Assembly: GCA_016713535.1 (NCBI GenBank)
Contig: JADJOY010000039.1
Location: forward strand, 1-64,000
Direction of reading: 5' to 3'
Length of the DNA: 64,000 nucleotides
Origin: JADJOY01 sp016713535 [NCBI: Deltaproteobacteria bacterium]
GTDB taxonomy: Bacteria; JADJOY01
Positions 12,370 to 23,188 of this stretch are shown piece by piece. The position numbers and the translations under genes are program-made. Position 1 is the stretch's first letter, and each line of letters opens with the position of its first letter. The notes beneath the pieces were generated by a model that saw only the letters and a list, made by a program, of their open reading frames with translations, was not told the origin of the DNA and did no database searches.

Positions 12370-14320
12370 ATTTCGCCGTTCTGAGCACCCGGGCGGGCCT
12401 CCCTCTCGCGATTTCATTGGCGAAATCGCCTGCTCGGGGGCCGTTTTCAGCCCAAAACGCATAGGCACACGAGTTGTCATGTGACTCTTGCAGGTGATGT
12501 AGAAAGCGTGTAGATGCCTAGGCATGTACCTGCGCACCACCAAGCGCCGCAATGCCGACGGGTCCACCGTCCAGTACTTCCAGCTCGCCGAGAACGTCTG
12601 GGATCCCGAGAAGGGGCACGCCGTCGCGCGCGTCGTTCACAGCTTCGGACGCGCCGACGAGCTCGATCGCAGCGCCCTCCAGCGCCTCGCCAAGAGCATC
12701 CTGCGGGTCTTCGCCAGCGAGGAAGCGCTCGCCGCCGAGCCGGGGGTGCGCATCCTCGGCGCCTGGCACTACGGCGTCGTGCACGTCGTCGAGAGCTTCT
12801 GGCGGGAGCTCGGCATCGATCGGATCCTTCGCGACCAGCTCGCCCAGGCACGCATCCGCCAGCCCCTCGAGCGAGCGCTGCTCGCGCTGGTCACCCAGCG
12901 GGTCCACCGCCCCGCCTCCAAGCTCGCCTGCCACGAGCATTGGCTGCCCGACGAGGCGTTTTTCCCCGGCGCCGAAGGGCTCGCGCTTCACCACCTCTAC
13001 CGGGCGCTCGACTTCCTCGAGGCCCACAAGGAGACCCTCGAGCGCGAGGTCTTCTTCCGCACCACCGACCTGTTCAACGTCGACGTCGATCTGATCTTCT
13101 ACGACACCACCTCGCTGCACTTCGAGATCGACGACGAGGACAGGTCGCCGAGCAGGGCAACCGGCTCGCTGGCGCCCAGCGCTACGAGCCGCTGCGCCGG
13201 CGCGGCCACTCGAAGAACGGTCGCGGCGACGCGCCGCAGATCGTCGTCGGCCTCGCCGTCACGCGCGACGGCCTGCCGGTGCGCTCGTGGGTCTTCCCGG
13301 GCCAGACCACCGACGTGACGACGGTCGAGCAGGTCAAGAAGGACCTGCAGGGCTGGCGGCTCGGCCGGTGCGTCTTCGTCGGCGACGCCGGCATGAACAG
13401 CGAGGAGAACCGCCGCACGCTCGCGCTCGGCGCCGGCAAGTACATCCTCGCGACCCGGATCCGGGCTGGCGACGAGGTGAGCCGCGAGGTGGTCACCCGG
13501 GCCGGGCGCTACCAGAAGGTGGCCGACAACCTCCAGGTCAAGGAGGTCGTCGTCGGGGACGGCGAGCGTCGACGCCGCTACGTCGTGTGCTTCAACCCGG
13601 AGGAAGCCGAGCGTCAGCGCAAGCATCGCGAGAAAGTACTGGCGGCGCTCGAGGAAGAGCTCGCCACGCTGCGGGACCCCGAGCCGGGCGGGAAGCACTC
13701 CAAGCGCGCCTGCGATCTGCTGACCCGGCCGCGCTACGCGCGCTACCTGCGCCAGACGGCGACGGGGGCGTTGCGCATCGACCGGGCCGCGATCGACCAC
13801 GAGGCGAAGCTCGACGGCAAGTGGGTGGTGACCTCGAACGACGACACGCTCACGGCCGAGGACATGGCGCTCGGGTACAAGCAGCTCATGCGGGTCGAGG
13901 CGTGTTGGCGGACGATCAAGACGGGGCTGCGGACCCGGCCGATCTTTCACTGGACGGCGCACCGGATCTGCGCGCACGTGTCGCTGTGCGTGCTGGCGCT
14001 GTTGATCGAGCGAATGGCCGAGATTCGGGCGCGTGATACGTGGCGGAACGTCGCGGCGACGCTCGAGACGATCCAGGTCGTCGAGTACGAACGAGCGGGG
14101 ACGAAAGTCCGGCAAACCTCCGAGGTCCGGGGGGCGGCGGCCGAGCTGCTGCGGCGGCTCCAGGTCGCGATTCCGCCGAAAATCCACGCGGTTGGCCCAA
14201 CCGAGGCCGCCGAACCCACCGCCGACGCTAGTAACAACCCCGCGGTCGTTTTCACCCCAACCTCGCGTACCTAGCTCCCCAATGTGTGCCCTCCGGTCTG
14301 GTGGAGGATTCAAACTCGGG
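12355..14320 (+). mobile_element. IS1634-family insertion sequence (1966 bp)
   Basis: The element is bounded by perfect 15-bp inverted repeats (12355-12369 and 14306-14320) and by a 5-bp CATCG duplication on each side. It carries one transposase gene of the IS1634 family, whose members commonly give 5-6-bp duplications. Its insertion inactivates the DUF433 gene. The clean ends imply a fairly recent, simple insertion. Confidence 0.9.
12524..14274 (+). pseudogene. IS1634-family DDE transposase with a 1-nt deletion
   Basis: The frame from ATG 12524 starts MYLRTTKRRNADGSTVQYFQ, as in IS1634 transposases, and contains the first catalytic region LIFYDTTSLHFEID. At about 13141 one base (a C in GACCAGG) appears lost. 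The next frame continues with QGNRLAGAQRYEPLRRRGH, the second acidic motif VFVGDAGMNSEENRRTL and the YKQLMRVEACWRTIKTGL glutamate region followed by RPIFH. Restoring one base gives 583 aa, normal for the family. As written it is non-functional; a sequencing error is possible. Confidence 0.85.
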
Positions 14321-14325
14321 CATCG
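14306..14325. repeat. Right terminal inverted repeat and target duplication (CATCG) of the IS
   Basis: GGATTCAAACTCGGG (14306-14320) is the exact inverse of the left end and is followed by the second CATCG (14321-14325). Confidence 0.88.
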
Positions 14326-14522
14326 CGGGGCGGCGACCCGGAGGCGCGCCCGCCGGATCGACGCCGGCGAGACCGTCGCCGACCTCGCCACCGACTACGA
14401 CATGACCACCGAAGAGATCGAACTCGCCGTCGTCTACGAGCGGGCGGCATGACCTGCGCCTTGCCCTGCGGGCCTCCTGGCACCGCGCCCCCCTCAGCCT
14501 GAGCGCGGCCGAACGAGGCCTG

Positions 14523-16094
14523 CTACTCAATATTCACCACGAATGGACCGCTCCGAGCGACACAATAACCGCGCTTTACTACAAAGCACTCGACGGTGTG
14601 GCTGCCGGTGTACTTTGTCGATTCCCGCCGTGTGAGCCCCCCCACCTGCCCCGCCTCGATACTATCCTCCACGAACCCACCGCGGAGGTCGCGTGCTGCG
14701 GCAGCTTCGTCGCCTGTGTTCCCGATCTGCCAATACACAGCATCCGGGTCACTGACATCGGTTTCTGCGTTGAATGTGACCGTGCACCCCTTCGGCAAGG
14801 AATCAGAATCACTCTGAACCTCGCGAACACGAAACCCTGACCTCTCCAGGGTCGCAGTCCTGATTCTTACCGTGCCACCTGAGAATTCAGGCCACAACGG
14901 TGGTCGCTTGTGCGGCGCATCGAGGAGTCGGCGCAAACGGGCAGCCAGCCTACGCTCGCCAGGCTTGGCGCCAAGGATCTTGCGTCCTGCTGGGTAGCGG
15001 TTTGCCGCAGCCATCACCAACTCACGCCCCATCCTTGGAGCCAGGGCGTCGACAATCCCATCGACCTCCCGAAGGCCACTAGCCTTTGCAAAATCGCTCC
15101 GGACGGCGTGCATCCACTCGAAGAATGCTTCTTCTTTCTCCGGATGCACCACCCATCGATCCGCAAAATTCTCCCTCAATTCAACTGGATTAGCGATAAA
15201 TGTTGGCCGCTTTGATCGGTCAATAAACCTGTCCATCCGTGCCAAAATTCCCAGGATAGCATCAGCAGCCGACATCTCACCTTCATAAGCGTATGCTGCA
15301 AGTGTAGTCAGAATGATTGAAGCAGGCTTTCGGCTGCTATCCTGCGAAAACTGTGTATCCCTGTGTCGCTTCCTCACTTGGATCGCAGTCTGCAATGGCG
15401 TTCTCACCCTGTACTCTGGAATAGCTTCGACGCTCGCCTTACGTTCACGTAATGCCATCTCCTGCCGCCGGGCCAAAAACAGAGGTGCGATCCTGGACCT
15501 GAACCATTCTCGATATGCCCTAGGATTGCTTATTGGCCAGTCCTCGGTACGCACCTCGTAAAGCGGATGCGTAGTGTCTGTGATTCCGATCGCGAGGTGC
15601 GCCCAAGGATGACTCGACGCGGTCGATGCCACTAAGTGTTGCTGGCGATATCCATCTGGGACAGCAGGCAAGATATCGATGTGGAATTGCGCACCGTCCG
15701 CATACTCAAGGGTCCAACATCGCCGCCCAGCGCCTCGGGGTGCGCATCCGTAGCGCGCGGCATAGGCACGAATTTCGCCTCCGAGGCGGTCCTTTAAATC
15801 GGCCTGTGACATGCGCCTCTTCGATAACGCGATCTCGCAGGCGATATCCAAATCGTAATCATCGTCTTCGTTGAGCGGACGAATCACCGTTCCGAGCGCA
15901 AATGAGCCTTGTGTATAAACGGTAGTGTGGGTGGACCCGAACACTGAATCGCGTCGGTTGAGCCATTCACCTATCGAGTGATAGCTCCGTTCGGCAGCTT
16001 CATATCGCTCTGGTGGAACATCCAGAGTCTCAGCGATCGCGTTGACCAGCTCGCTAGCTTCAGCCGTAGCTATCGGCGGTCTGCCTGAGTTCAA
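14523..16094 (-). CDS. CBASS CD-NTase cyclase with C-terminal AGS-C-like domain
   Basis: This 523-aa protein has the nucleotidyltransferase core of CBASS cyclases: GSFALGT at about residues 63-69, the metal-binding DYDLD at 79-83 and the third aspartate in HIDILP at 140. It should make a cyclic oligonucleotide on phage sensing. Residues from about 395 to the end (GGTVRIRTATLERSGFR to FVVNIE) resemble the AGS-C sensor domain found on SMODS-type enzymes. The start is TTG 16094, inside a TTGA overlap with the capV stop, so it is translationally coupled to the phospholipase effector. The DNA here is visibly less GC-rich than the flanks, suggesting transfer. The product nucleotide cannot be told from sequence. 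Confidence 0.87.
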   Translation of the reverse strand: MNSGRPPIATAEASELVNAIAETLDVPPERYEAAERSYHSIGEWLNRRDSVFGSTHTTVYTQGSFALGTVIRPLNEDDDYDLDIACEIALSKRRMSQADLKDRLGGEIRAYAARYGCAPRGAGRRCWTLEYADGAQFHIDILPAVPDGYRQQHLVASTASSHPWAHLAIGITDTTHPLYEVRTEDWPISNPRAYREWFRSRIAPLFLARRQEMALRERKASVEAIPEYRVRTPLQTAIQVRKRHRDTQFSQDSSRKPASIILTTLAAYAYEGEMSAADAILGILARMDRFIDRSKRPTFIANPVELRENFADRWVVHPEKEEAFFEWMHAVRSDFAKASGLREVDGIVDALAPRMGRELVMAAANRYPAGRKILGAKPGERRLAARLRRLLDAPHKRPPLWPEFSGGTVRIRTATLERSGFRVREVQSDSDSLPKGCTVTFNAETDVSDPDAVYWQIGNTGDEAAAARDLRGGFVEDSIEAGQVGGLTRRESTKYTGSHTVECFVVKRGYCVARSGPFVVNIE

Positions 16095-16986
16095 GCCCTA
16101 CTCCGACTCATCCAACCGACGATCTCTTTGTGCTCATGACTGAAGTCATGATCGGCTCGGCTCAATAGATCATCAACCAAGCGGGTATCGTCAAGGTGGA
16201 GGTTGTCAGAAGAGAAATTAATCCGGAGATAGTTGCCATCAGGGAGTAGTAGGCGTGTGACGTTATTCGCCGTGAGAGACTGAAGATTTAGCAGCATATC
16301 GATGAACTTACTGATCCCCCAGCCGCGCGCAAAGCCCCATTTGACCTGAGAGAGGCTGTAGTATTTTAGACTGACCCCAGTGCCGATTGATAGAATCCGG
16401 ACCTGGTCAAGCGGCACCTGCAGTCGCCGGACGGCTTCAGTGAGGGCAAGGAGTGAGGGATTGTTTGCCCAGATGCCCCCGTCGCAAAGAAAGTAGTTGC
16501 CCACCTTCGCCGGCGCGAAGAACGACGGGGCGCTGCAGGAGGCAACAATCGCATCTACGAGGCGAACGTTCCGATCGCGGACGAAATCAGCATCATACCC
16601 GGACTTAAAAATGTGAACGTCGCCGGTCCCGATATCGGTCGCCGGTATCATCAGCGGGACCTTCGCGTCGCGAAGGTACGCCTGCTTGAACACTGCAGCA
16701 AGCTCCTTACGAAGTGGTTCGCTTGAGTATTTCGGCCTCGCCAGTCCGCCCACGGACCACCGCCTACGCGCGAAAATGCTTGAGCCACGCTCGCGGTAGA
16801 GCTGCTTCACTCGGCCAAGCGGGACTCCAAAGGCAAGAGCAGCAGCGAGAATCGCGCCCGTGCTTGTTCCAGCGACCATGTCAAAATCGCGCGAATAGAC
16901 GACGTTCAGCGTTTGTTGGATGCGCTCGAGGACGTGGGCGGAATAGATCCTCGGATGCCACCCCCGTCGATCGCTAAGATCCTCAC
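16091..16986 (-). pseudogene. capV: CapV-like patatin phospholipase, CBASS effector (one frameshift)
   Basis: From GTG 16986 the frame reads VRILAIDGGGIRG, the patatin oxyanion loop. A single missing base near 16949 shifts it; the next frame continues IYSAHVLERIQQTLNVV, the serine motif GTSTG and the catalytic DGGIWANNP. With one base restored the protein is 298 aa, a usual CapV length. CapV hydrolyses membrane phospholipids when it binds the cyclase product, killing the infected cell. The GTG overlaps the hsdS stop by 4 nt and its stop overlaps the cdn start by 4 nt. The break lies in a GG-containing context and may be a sequencing error. Confidence 0.85.
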
Positions 16987-18273
16987 GAAACTTCCCCGTC
17001 GGGCTGTGAATCGCCGGGAGGCGTCGAGGCCTTAAGTGAGGGGCCCGCTAGCAACCTGGGCAGTAGCGAATCGCGGATGATAGTTAGCCGACCAGACTCG
17101 ATCGCATTCCCAACGAGCGCGTCGACAATCGGGGCGAAAACACGATCCGCAGCCTGCACCATCGGTTCATCTGGGATGACCGTCAGCGCTTCCGATAGGT
17201 GGTGGCGTTGGATGTGGCCCATCGTGGTTGCCTTGCTGGCTGCAATTCGGCGGAACGACGGAAGATGTTCGTGGATCCACAGGTAATAGACCCATTTGGG
17301 GACGCAACCTGACGTCACGCGGAAAAGGTGCTGATTGAGCGCTCCTGGTCCGCCGGTCCAGACCACGCACTCAAGTGAACCGGACCAAGAGAAGAGGACG
17401 TCGCCGTCCTGCACGATGTAATCGGGATCGAGCCGCGCGCTCGCTCGGTCGGAGCCGGCCGTATCGCCGGCTCGCAACTGAGCGATCTTGATCACAGGTA
17501 GGGACACTTCGCCGTCTGGAGGGAACTTCTGCAGGCGAGGCCATTGAGGAATCACGCGATTCCGTCAAGAGAGCGTACCGACCACCCCTTCGGGATCTCG
17601 CCCAGTTCGCTGTCCACGAACGAGTCGGGGAAGAGGTCGGCGAGGTGCTTCGGCAAGCCCAGGTCGCGGCCTTCGGCTTTGGCGCGGACGGGGTCGAAGT
17701 CGACGAACCAGGACTTGAAGAGTGCCCGCGCCATCGCTTCTAGCGTTTCGTTCATCCGGCGGTTCAGCTCGATCTTGTCGTCGAGGGTCCCGAGGATCTG
17801 AGTGATCCTCTCCCGTTCCGAGCGTGGCGGAAGGACGATGGGGAGTTTCGCCACGTCACCGAGATTGAGTGTGGCCTGCACAGTCGTGTTAAGCCGAGAA
17901 TCGATCACCTGACGAGCTTCGGATGACTGCAGCGCCAGGCGAATCCAGTACGCGCCAACATCCTCGCGGACTGGAATCACGCCCACAGCCCTCGCCGTGT
18001 TCCAGCCACGAAGTGCATCCGGGACGATCGCAGTTTCGCCCACCGTCCCGACCAGCGTGAGGAGAAGTTCGCCACCCTGAAGGCGCGTCCGGGAAGGCTG
18101 CCTCGATCTCAGGCGCCACACGCATCGGAGCGCCAGTCGAGATCCGGCCGTCTCGCACGTCGGTGACCCGCACAATCGGCACGCCGTCGGCGAGGGGTGC
18201 CCCAGGCTGGACGATGCCGTACGAGATCGTTCGGCCGGGCGCGACGAGCTCCTCTAGCGCGACGACCTTCCAC

Positions 18274-18284
<11 letters not shown>
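16983..18284 (-). pseudogene. hsdS: Type I specificity subunit HsdS, two frameshifts
   Basis: The pieces give the normal HsdS plan: first target-recognition domain ([20 protein letters not shown]), central conserved helix region ([33 protein letters not shown]), second target-recognition domain starting [16 protein letters not shown], and a C-terminal repeat helix (IIRDSLLPRLLAG). Frame changes lie near 18090 and 17550; net length fits 433 aa, normal for HsdS. HsdS sets the DNA target of both modification and restriction. ATG 18284 overlaps the hsdM stop by 11 nt, and the stop overlaps the capV GTG by 4 nt. Confidence 0.85.
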
Positions 18285-19869
<1,585 letters not shown>

Positions 19870-19995
19870 GCGGTGGCGGTCTCGGGGTTCGGGTTCGCTG
19901 GAGCCGCGCGATTATCCATCGAGCGAAGCGGATGCGGAACCCGCTGGGACTTCGGCAATATCCAGGGGATGGCTGACCGGTCGTTGCGTTGCCTC

Positions 19996-20046
19996 TTGCG
20001 TCGTCCGGCCTCAACTGATATAGTGAACATATATTCACATCAGGAG
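19996..20046 (+). promoter_or_regulatory. Promoter, palindromic operator and RBS of the DUF222-HNH gene
   Basis: TTGCGT (19996-20001), a 17-bp gap and TATAGT (20019-20024) form a sigma70-like promoter. GTGAACATATATTCAC (20023-20038) is an imperfect palindrome overlapping the -10 and likely start site, a position typical of repressor binding. AGGAG (20042-20046) lies 7 nt before the ATG at 20054. Confidence 0.45.
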
Positions 20047-20053
20047 AAACGCG

Positions 20054-21481
20054 ATGGCGATCGCTGCCGAGGTTCGGGCGAAGTTCGAGCGGGTGGAGGC
20101 GCTGGCGGCGGAGCTCACGCTGCTGGCCGCGCACATCGCGGCGGCGACGTACCGGTTCCTGGTGCTGCTGCGCGAGTTCGATCAGCTCGAGGGCTCGGGC
20201 GAGGCCGAGAGCCGGTCGACGGCGCTGTGGCTCAACTACCAGTGCGGGATGAGCCTGCGCACGGCGCAGGAGCAGCTCCGCGTGGCGCACGCGCTGCCGG
20301 CGCTTCCGAAGATCGCGGAGGCGTTCGCCAAGGGCGAGGTCAGCTTCTCGAAGGTGCGGGCGATGACTCGCGTGGCCACGCCGGCGAACGAGGACTACCT
20401 CCTGGGCTTCGCGCGCGCGGGGACGGCCTGGCACGTGGAGCAGCTCGTGCGGAAGTACCGCAGCGCCGAGCGGCGGCGCGAGACCGCCGAGGCGAAGCGG
20501 CAGCACGCCGAGCGTTCCCTCACCTACTGGTACGACTCGGACGGCTCGCTCGTCATCCACGGCCGGCTGCCGGCGGAGCTCGGTGGGATGGTCGTCAAGG
20601 CGCTGGAGGCGGCTGAGGAGGCGCTGTTCCGGAACGAGGCCGCCGCCGGCAGAGACGGCGAAGCCAGTGATTTCCACAGCGAGGCTGTGGATGAACGTTC
20701 CGCGGTGCGCGAGTCGGGTGCGGCGGCGACGGCGCCAGTAACCCTGGTGCGACCGCCGTGGATTCCCGAGGACCACGAAGGGCCGCAGGCGCGGCGCGCC
20801 GATGCGCTGGCCTTCGTGGCGGAGTCGTTCCTGGCGAGCGGCGGCGCGTCGCTCGCGGCGGGTGAGCGGTACCTGCTCCACGTCCACGTCGACGAGACGG
20901 CGCTACCGGCCGACGGCAACGGCGCCCGCTGCCACGTCGAGGACGGCACCGCGATCGCCGCCGAGACCGCGCGCCGGATCGGCTGCGACTGCAGCCGGGT
21001 CTGCATCCACGAGGGCGATGGCGGCGAGGTGCTGAGCGTGGGCCGGAAGACCCGCCAGATCCCGCCGGCGATCCGCCGCGCGCTCAGGTCCCGCGATGGC
21101 GGCTGCCAGTTCCCGGGCTGCATCGGGCGCCGCTTCGTCGATGGCCACCACGTCCAGCACTGGGCGGACGGCGGCGAGACCCGCCTCGAGAACCTCGTAA
21201 CCCTGTGCCGCCGCCACCACCGGCTGGTCCACGAGGGCGGCTGCGGCGTGACCGCGTCGGAGAGCGGGTTCGTGTTCACCGATCCCGGCGGGCGGGTGCT
21301 GCGGTGCCGAACAGTGGCCGCGGTGATTCGCGGCGAAGCGGCGCTGGCGGCCGAGCACCGGCGGGCGGGCCTCGGGATCGGCCCTCGGACCATCCGGCCG
21401 CAGGGCTGGTACGGCGAACGCGTGGACTGGGGCTGGGCCGTCGAGAGCCTGCAGACGCGCGCCGATCGGGCCGGCTTGTAA
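20054..21481 (+). CDS. DUF222 / 13E12-repeat family protein with C-terminal HNH nuclease
   Basis: This 475-aa protein has the DUF222 helical domain (about 1-300; e.g. TALWLNYQCGMSLRTAQEQL, LAEAFAKGEVSFSKVRAM-like region) and a C-terminal zinc HNH nuclease, CQFPGCIGRRFVDGHHVQHW ... NLVTLCRRHHRLVH. Such proteins form multi-copy families in actinobacteria (REP13E12) and myxobacteria; their role is unclear, and copies often sit next to mobile DNA. It is intact and has its own promoter. The TAA stop (21479-21481) lies inside the right island repeat. Confidence 0.9.
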   Translation: MAIAAEVRAKFERVEALAAELTLLAAHIAAATYRFLVLLREFDQLEGSGEAESRSTALWLNYQCGMSLRTAQEQLRVAHALPALPKIAEAFAKGEVSFSKVRAMTRVATPANEDYLLGFARAGTAWHVEQLVRKYRSAERRRETAEAKRQHAERSLTYWYDSDGSLVIHGRLPAELGGMVVKALEAAEEALFRNEAAAGRDGEASDFHSEAVDERSAVRESGAAATAPVTLVRPPWIPEDHEGPQARRADALAFVAESFLASGGASLAAGERYLLHVHVDETALPADGNGARCHVEDGTAIAAETARRIGCDCSRVCIHEGDGGEVLSVGRKTRQIPPAIRRALRSRDGGCQFPGCIGRRFVDGHHVQHWADGGETRLENLVTLCRRHHRLVHEGGCGVTASESGFVFTDPGGRVLRCRTVAAVIRGEAALAAEHRRAGLGIGPRTIRPQGWYGERVDWGWAVESLQTRADRAGL

Positions 21482-21602
21482 AGCACTTGCTATACAAAAT
21501 CGTAAAGCGACTGCTTTACAGTTTTTGTAAAGCTTAAGCTCCACAGACGGTTTTCGCGGGATCTCCGGTAAAAATAGGCCGAAAACGGCCCCCTAGGGGG
21601 CC
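21477..21602. repeat. Right copy of the ~125-bp island-flanking repeat
   Basis: Same orientation and layout as 7672-7796. The first 70 bp (21477-21546) differ at only a few positions, including the three GTAAAGC units, and the GC hairpin is here a perfect palindrome, GGCCCCCTAGGGGGCC (21587-21602). It supplies the stop codon of the DUF222-HNH gene on one strand and of the GH5 gene (TAG in the palindrome) on the other. The two copies enclose 13.7 kb of defence genes. Confidence 0.8.
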
Positions 21603-23107
21603 ACCTGGACGCGGTATTCGCCGGTCAAACCGACGTCGATTCGCCAGCCGCCGGGGACACGGCGGGGTGAAACCGACGTGACGCCTTCGCCGCTCACGGT
21701 GGGAGCGGTGTCGATATCGGAGGGCACCCACAGGTCGGCGGTGGAGGGTGCGTCGGTGGTCCCGGTGAAGGTCAGGTTCGCGTCGCAGGTCGGAGCCGCC
21801 AGGCTGGTCAGGCGTCCGGCGGTGGCGCGGGGGAACGCGCGCCGCGCGCACTGGGTGACCTGGAAGCGCGCGTGCCCGCAGCTCGCCGCCTGGTTCGCCA
21901 CCCACTCCGGCGAGGGCGGCCACGCTCCCGACACGTTGTGCGGGTCGCCGCACTCCTGCTCCCACTGCCACCAGGCGCCACCGGCGCGAAGGTGCTCGTC
22001 CTCGAGCTTGCCGAAGCGCGCGAACCAGCTCTCGTTCTGCTCGGACGACGAGAAGCTGCCGTACTCGCCGGTCCAGAGCGGCGCCTGGTAGAGGGCGACG
22101 GCGAGATCGAAGAGCGAGAACGAGAGCTCGAGGAGACCGGGGAAGCTCGGGCCGATCGACTCGAAGTAGTTGTGGGAGGCGAACACCACGTTCGGGTCGC
22201 TGGTCCAGTCCCACGGCGGCAGCGCCGCGAACACCGTGGGCTCGAAGAACACGATGTGCCCCGGCGCGCCGGCGGCGCTCTCGGCGGCGCGGATCTCGGC
22301 GAGCGCCGACTGGTAGAACGCGGTGAGTCCCGCGATCGTGGCGTTGCCGTCGCCGCTGGTGCCGGGCTCGTTCAAGAGGTCGAAGCCCGCGACGCCCGCC
22401 TCGCCAGCGAACTCGCCAGCGATGAACCCCCACAGCTCGGCGAGCTCGTCGCGCACGCTGTCGCGGTTCGCGTAGAAGTTGGCCCACGCGGCGCGGACCG
22501 CGGGGCTGTCCTCCCGCCCCCCGGGCGTGCAGGTGGCGGCGCCGTCGGTGAACGTCGCCCACTCGGGCGCCCCGTCCCAGCCGATCTGGGGGCGCGTGCC
22601 GCTCGGGCAGCTCTCGTCGCGCGGCGTGAACACGAACCTCGACCACGCGTCCTGGTGCATGTCGATGACCACGTAGAGGCCATGGGCGTTGGCGTCGGCG
22701 ACGGCGGCGCGCACCCTCTCGAGGTACGCGAGGTCGATCTGGTCGCGGACCGGCTCCCACGCCGACCACGTGGTGACGAGCCGGATCCCGTTGGCGCCCG
22801 TCGCCGCCACGTCGTGCCAGTCGTCCTCGCCGAGCGGCGCCACGTTGGGCAGCGCCGGGTCGGAGACGAAGTAGTCGCCCAGGTGGTTGAAGTTGACGCC
22901 GCGTAGCAGCACCTGCCGCCCCGAGGCGTCGAAGATCGCGGGACGGTTGCCACGCACCGCCACCAGCCGCGCGAGCGGAGCCTCCGCGCCGGGGTCGGTG
23001 GTGGCGGGCGGAGTGCCGTCGGGCACGCAGGCAGCGAGGAAGGTCAGCACGCTGGTGAGGGCGAGCGCCGCCCCTCGCCGAGATCGGGGCCGGAGTTCGG
23101 TCGTCAT
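21593..23107 (-). CDS. GH5-family glycoside hydrolase lipoprotein (endoglycoceramidase-like)
   Basis: This 504-aa protein starts with a lipoprotein signal (LTSVLTFLAAC, lipobox LAAC), so it should be anchored to a membrane. The GH5 fold is shown by RGVNFNHLGDYF, IDMHQDAWSRF, the acid/base glutamate in DLLNEPG and the nucleophile glutamate in LWTGEYGSF. The HQDxWS and NEP spacing resembles endoglycosylceramidases and related GH5 enzymes that cleave glycosides of lipids or glucans; the substrate cannot be fixed. It is intact and convergent to the DUF222-HNH gene. Confidence 0.85.
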   Translation of the reverse strand: MTTELRPRSRRGAALALTSVLTFLAACVPDGTPPATTDPGAEAPLARLVAVRGNRPAIFDASGRQVLLRGVNFNHLGDYFVSDPALPNVAPLGEDDWHDVAATGANGIRLVTTWSAWEPVRDQIDLAYLERVRAAVADANAHGLYVVIDMHQDAWSRFVFTPRDESCPSGTRPQIGWDGAPEWATFTDGAATCTPGGREDSPAVRAAWANFYANRDSVRDELAELWGFIAGEFAGEAGVAGFDLLNEPGTSGDGNATIAGLTAFYQSALAEIRAAESAAGAPGHIVFFEPTVFAALPPWDWTSDPNVVFASHNYFESIGPSFPGLLELSFSLFDLAVALYQAPLWTGEYGSFSSSEQNESWFARFGKLEDEHLRAGGAWWQWEQECGDPHNVSGAWPPSPEWVANQAASCGHARFQVTQCARRAFPRATAGRLTSLAAPTCDANLTFTGTTDAPSTADLWVPSDIDTAPTVSGEGVTSVSPRRVPGGWRIDVGLTGEYRVQVAP

Positions 23108-23188
23108 CCCACCATTGTGACGCGATCCATGCGACCGGCGAAAGGCGTGCGCGACGAATAGGCTGCCGCGGCTGCTCGTCGAACCTCC

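Larger units (their letters stand above)
11756..14452 (+). pseudogene. HTH-DUF433 antitoxin-like gene split by an IS element
   Basis: The 5' part (11756-12354) encodes a winged-helix/MerR-like N-terminus (YTLAEAARYLRVAPATLRSW) and the start of a DUF433 domain (VAFGQPVVIRAGISTR). The 3' part (14321-14452) encodes the rest (RIDAGETVADLATDYDMTTE to ERAA, stop at 14450-14452). Removing the IS (12355-14320) and one copy of the 5-bp duplication CATCG joins the halves in frame into a 241-aa protein, so the gene was intact before insertion. DUF433 proteins are usually antitoxins next to PIN-like DUF5615 toxins; no such toxin is seen downstream. It faces cdn and diverges from mntA. Confidence 0.8.

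Noticed and set aside
14453-14522. A DUF5615-type toxin after the DUF433 gene
   Set aside because: Only about 70 bp remain before the convergent cdn stop and no frame resembles a PIN-like toxin.
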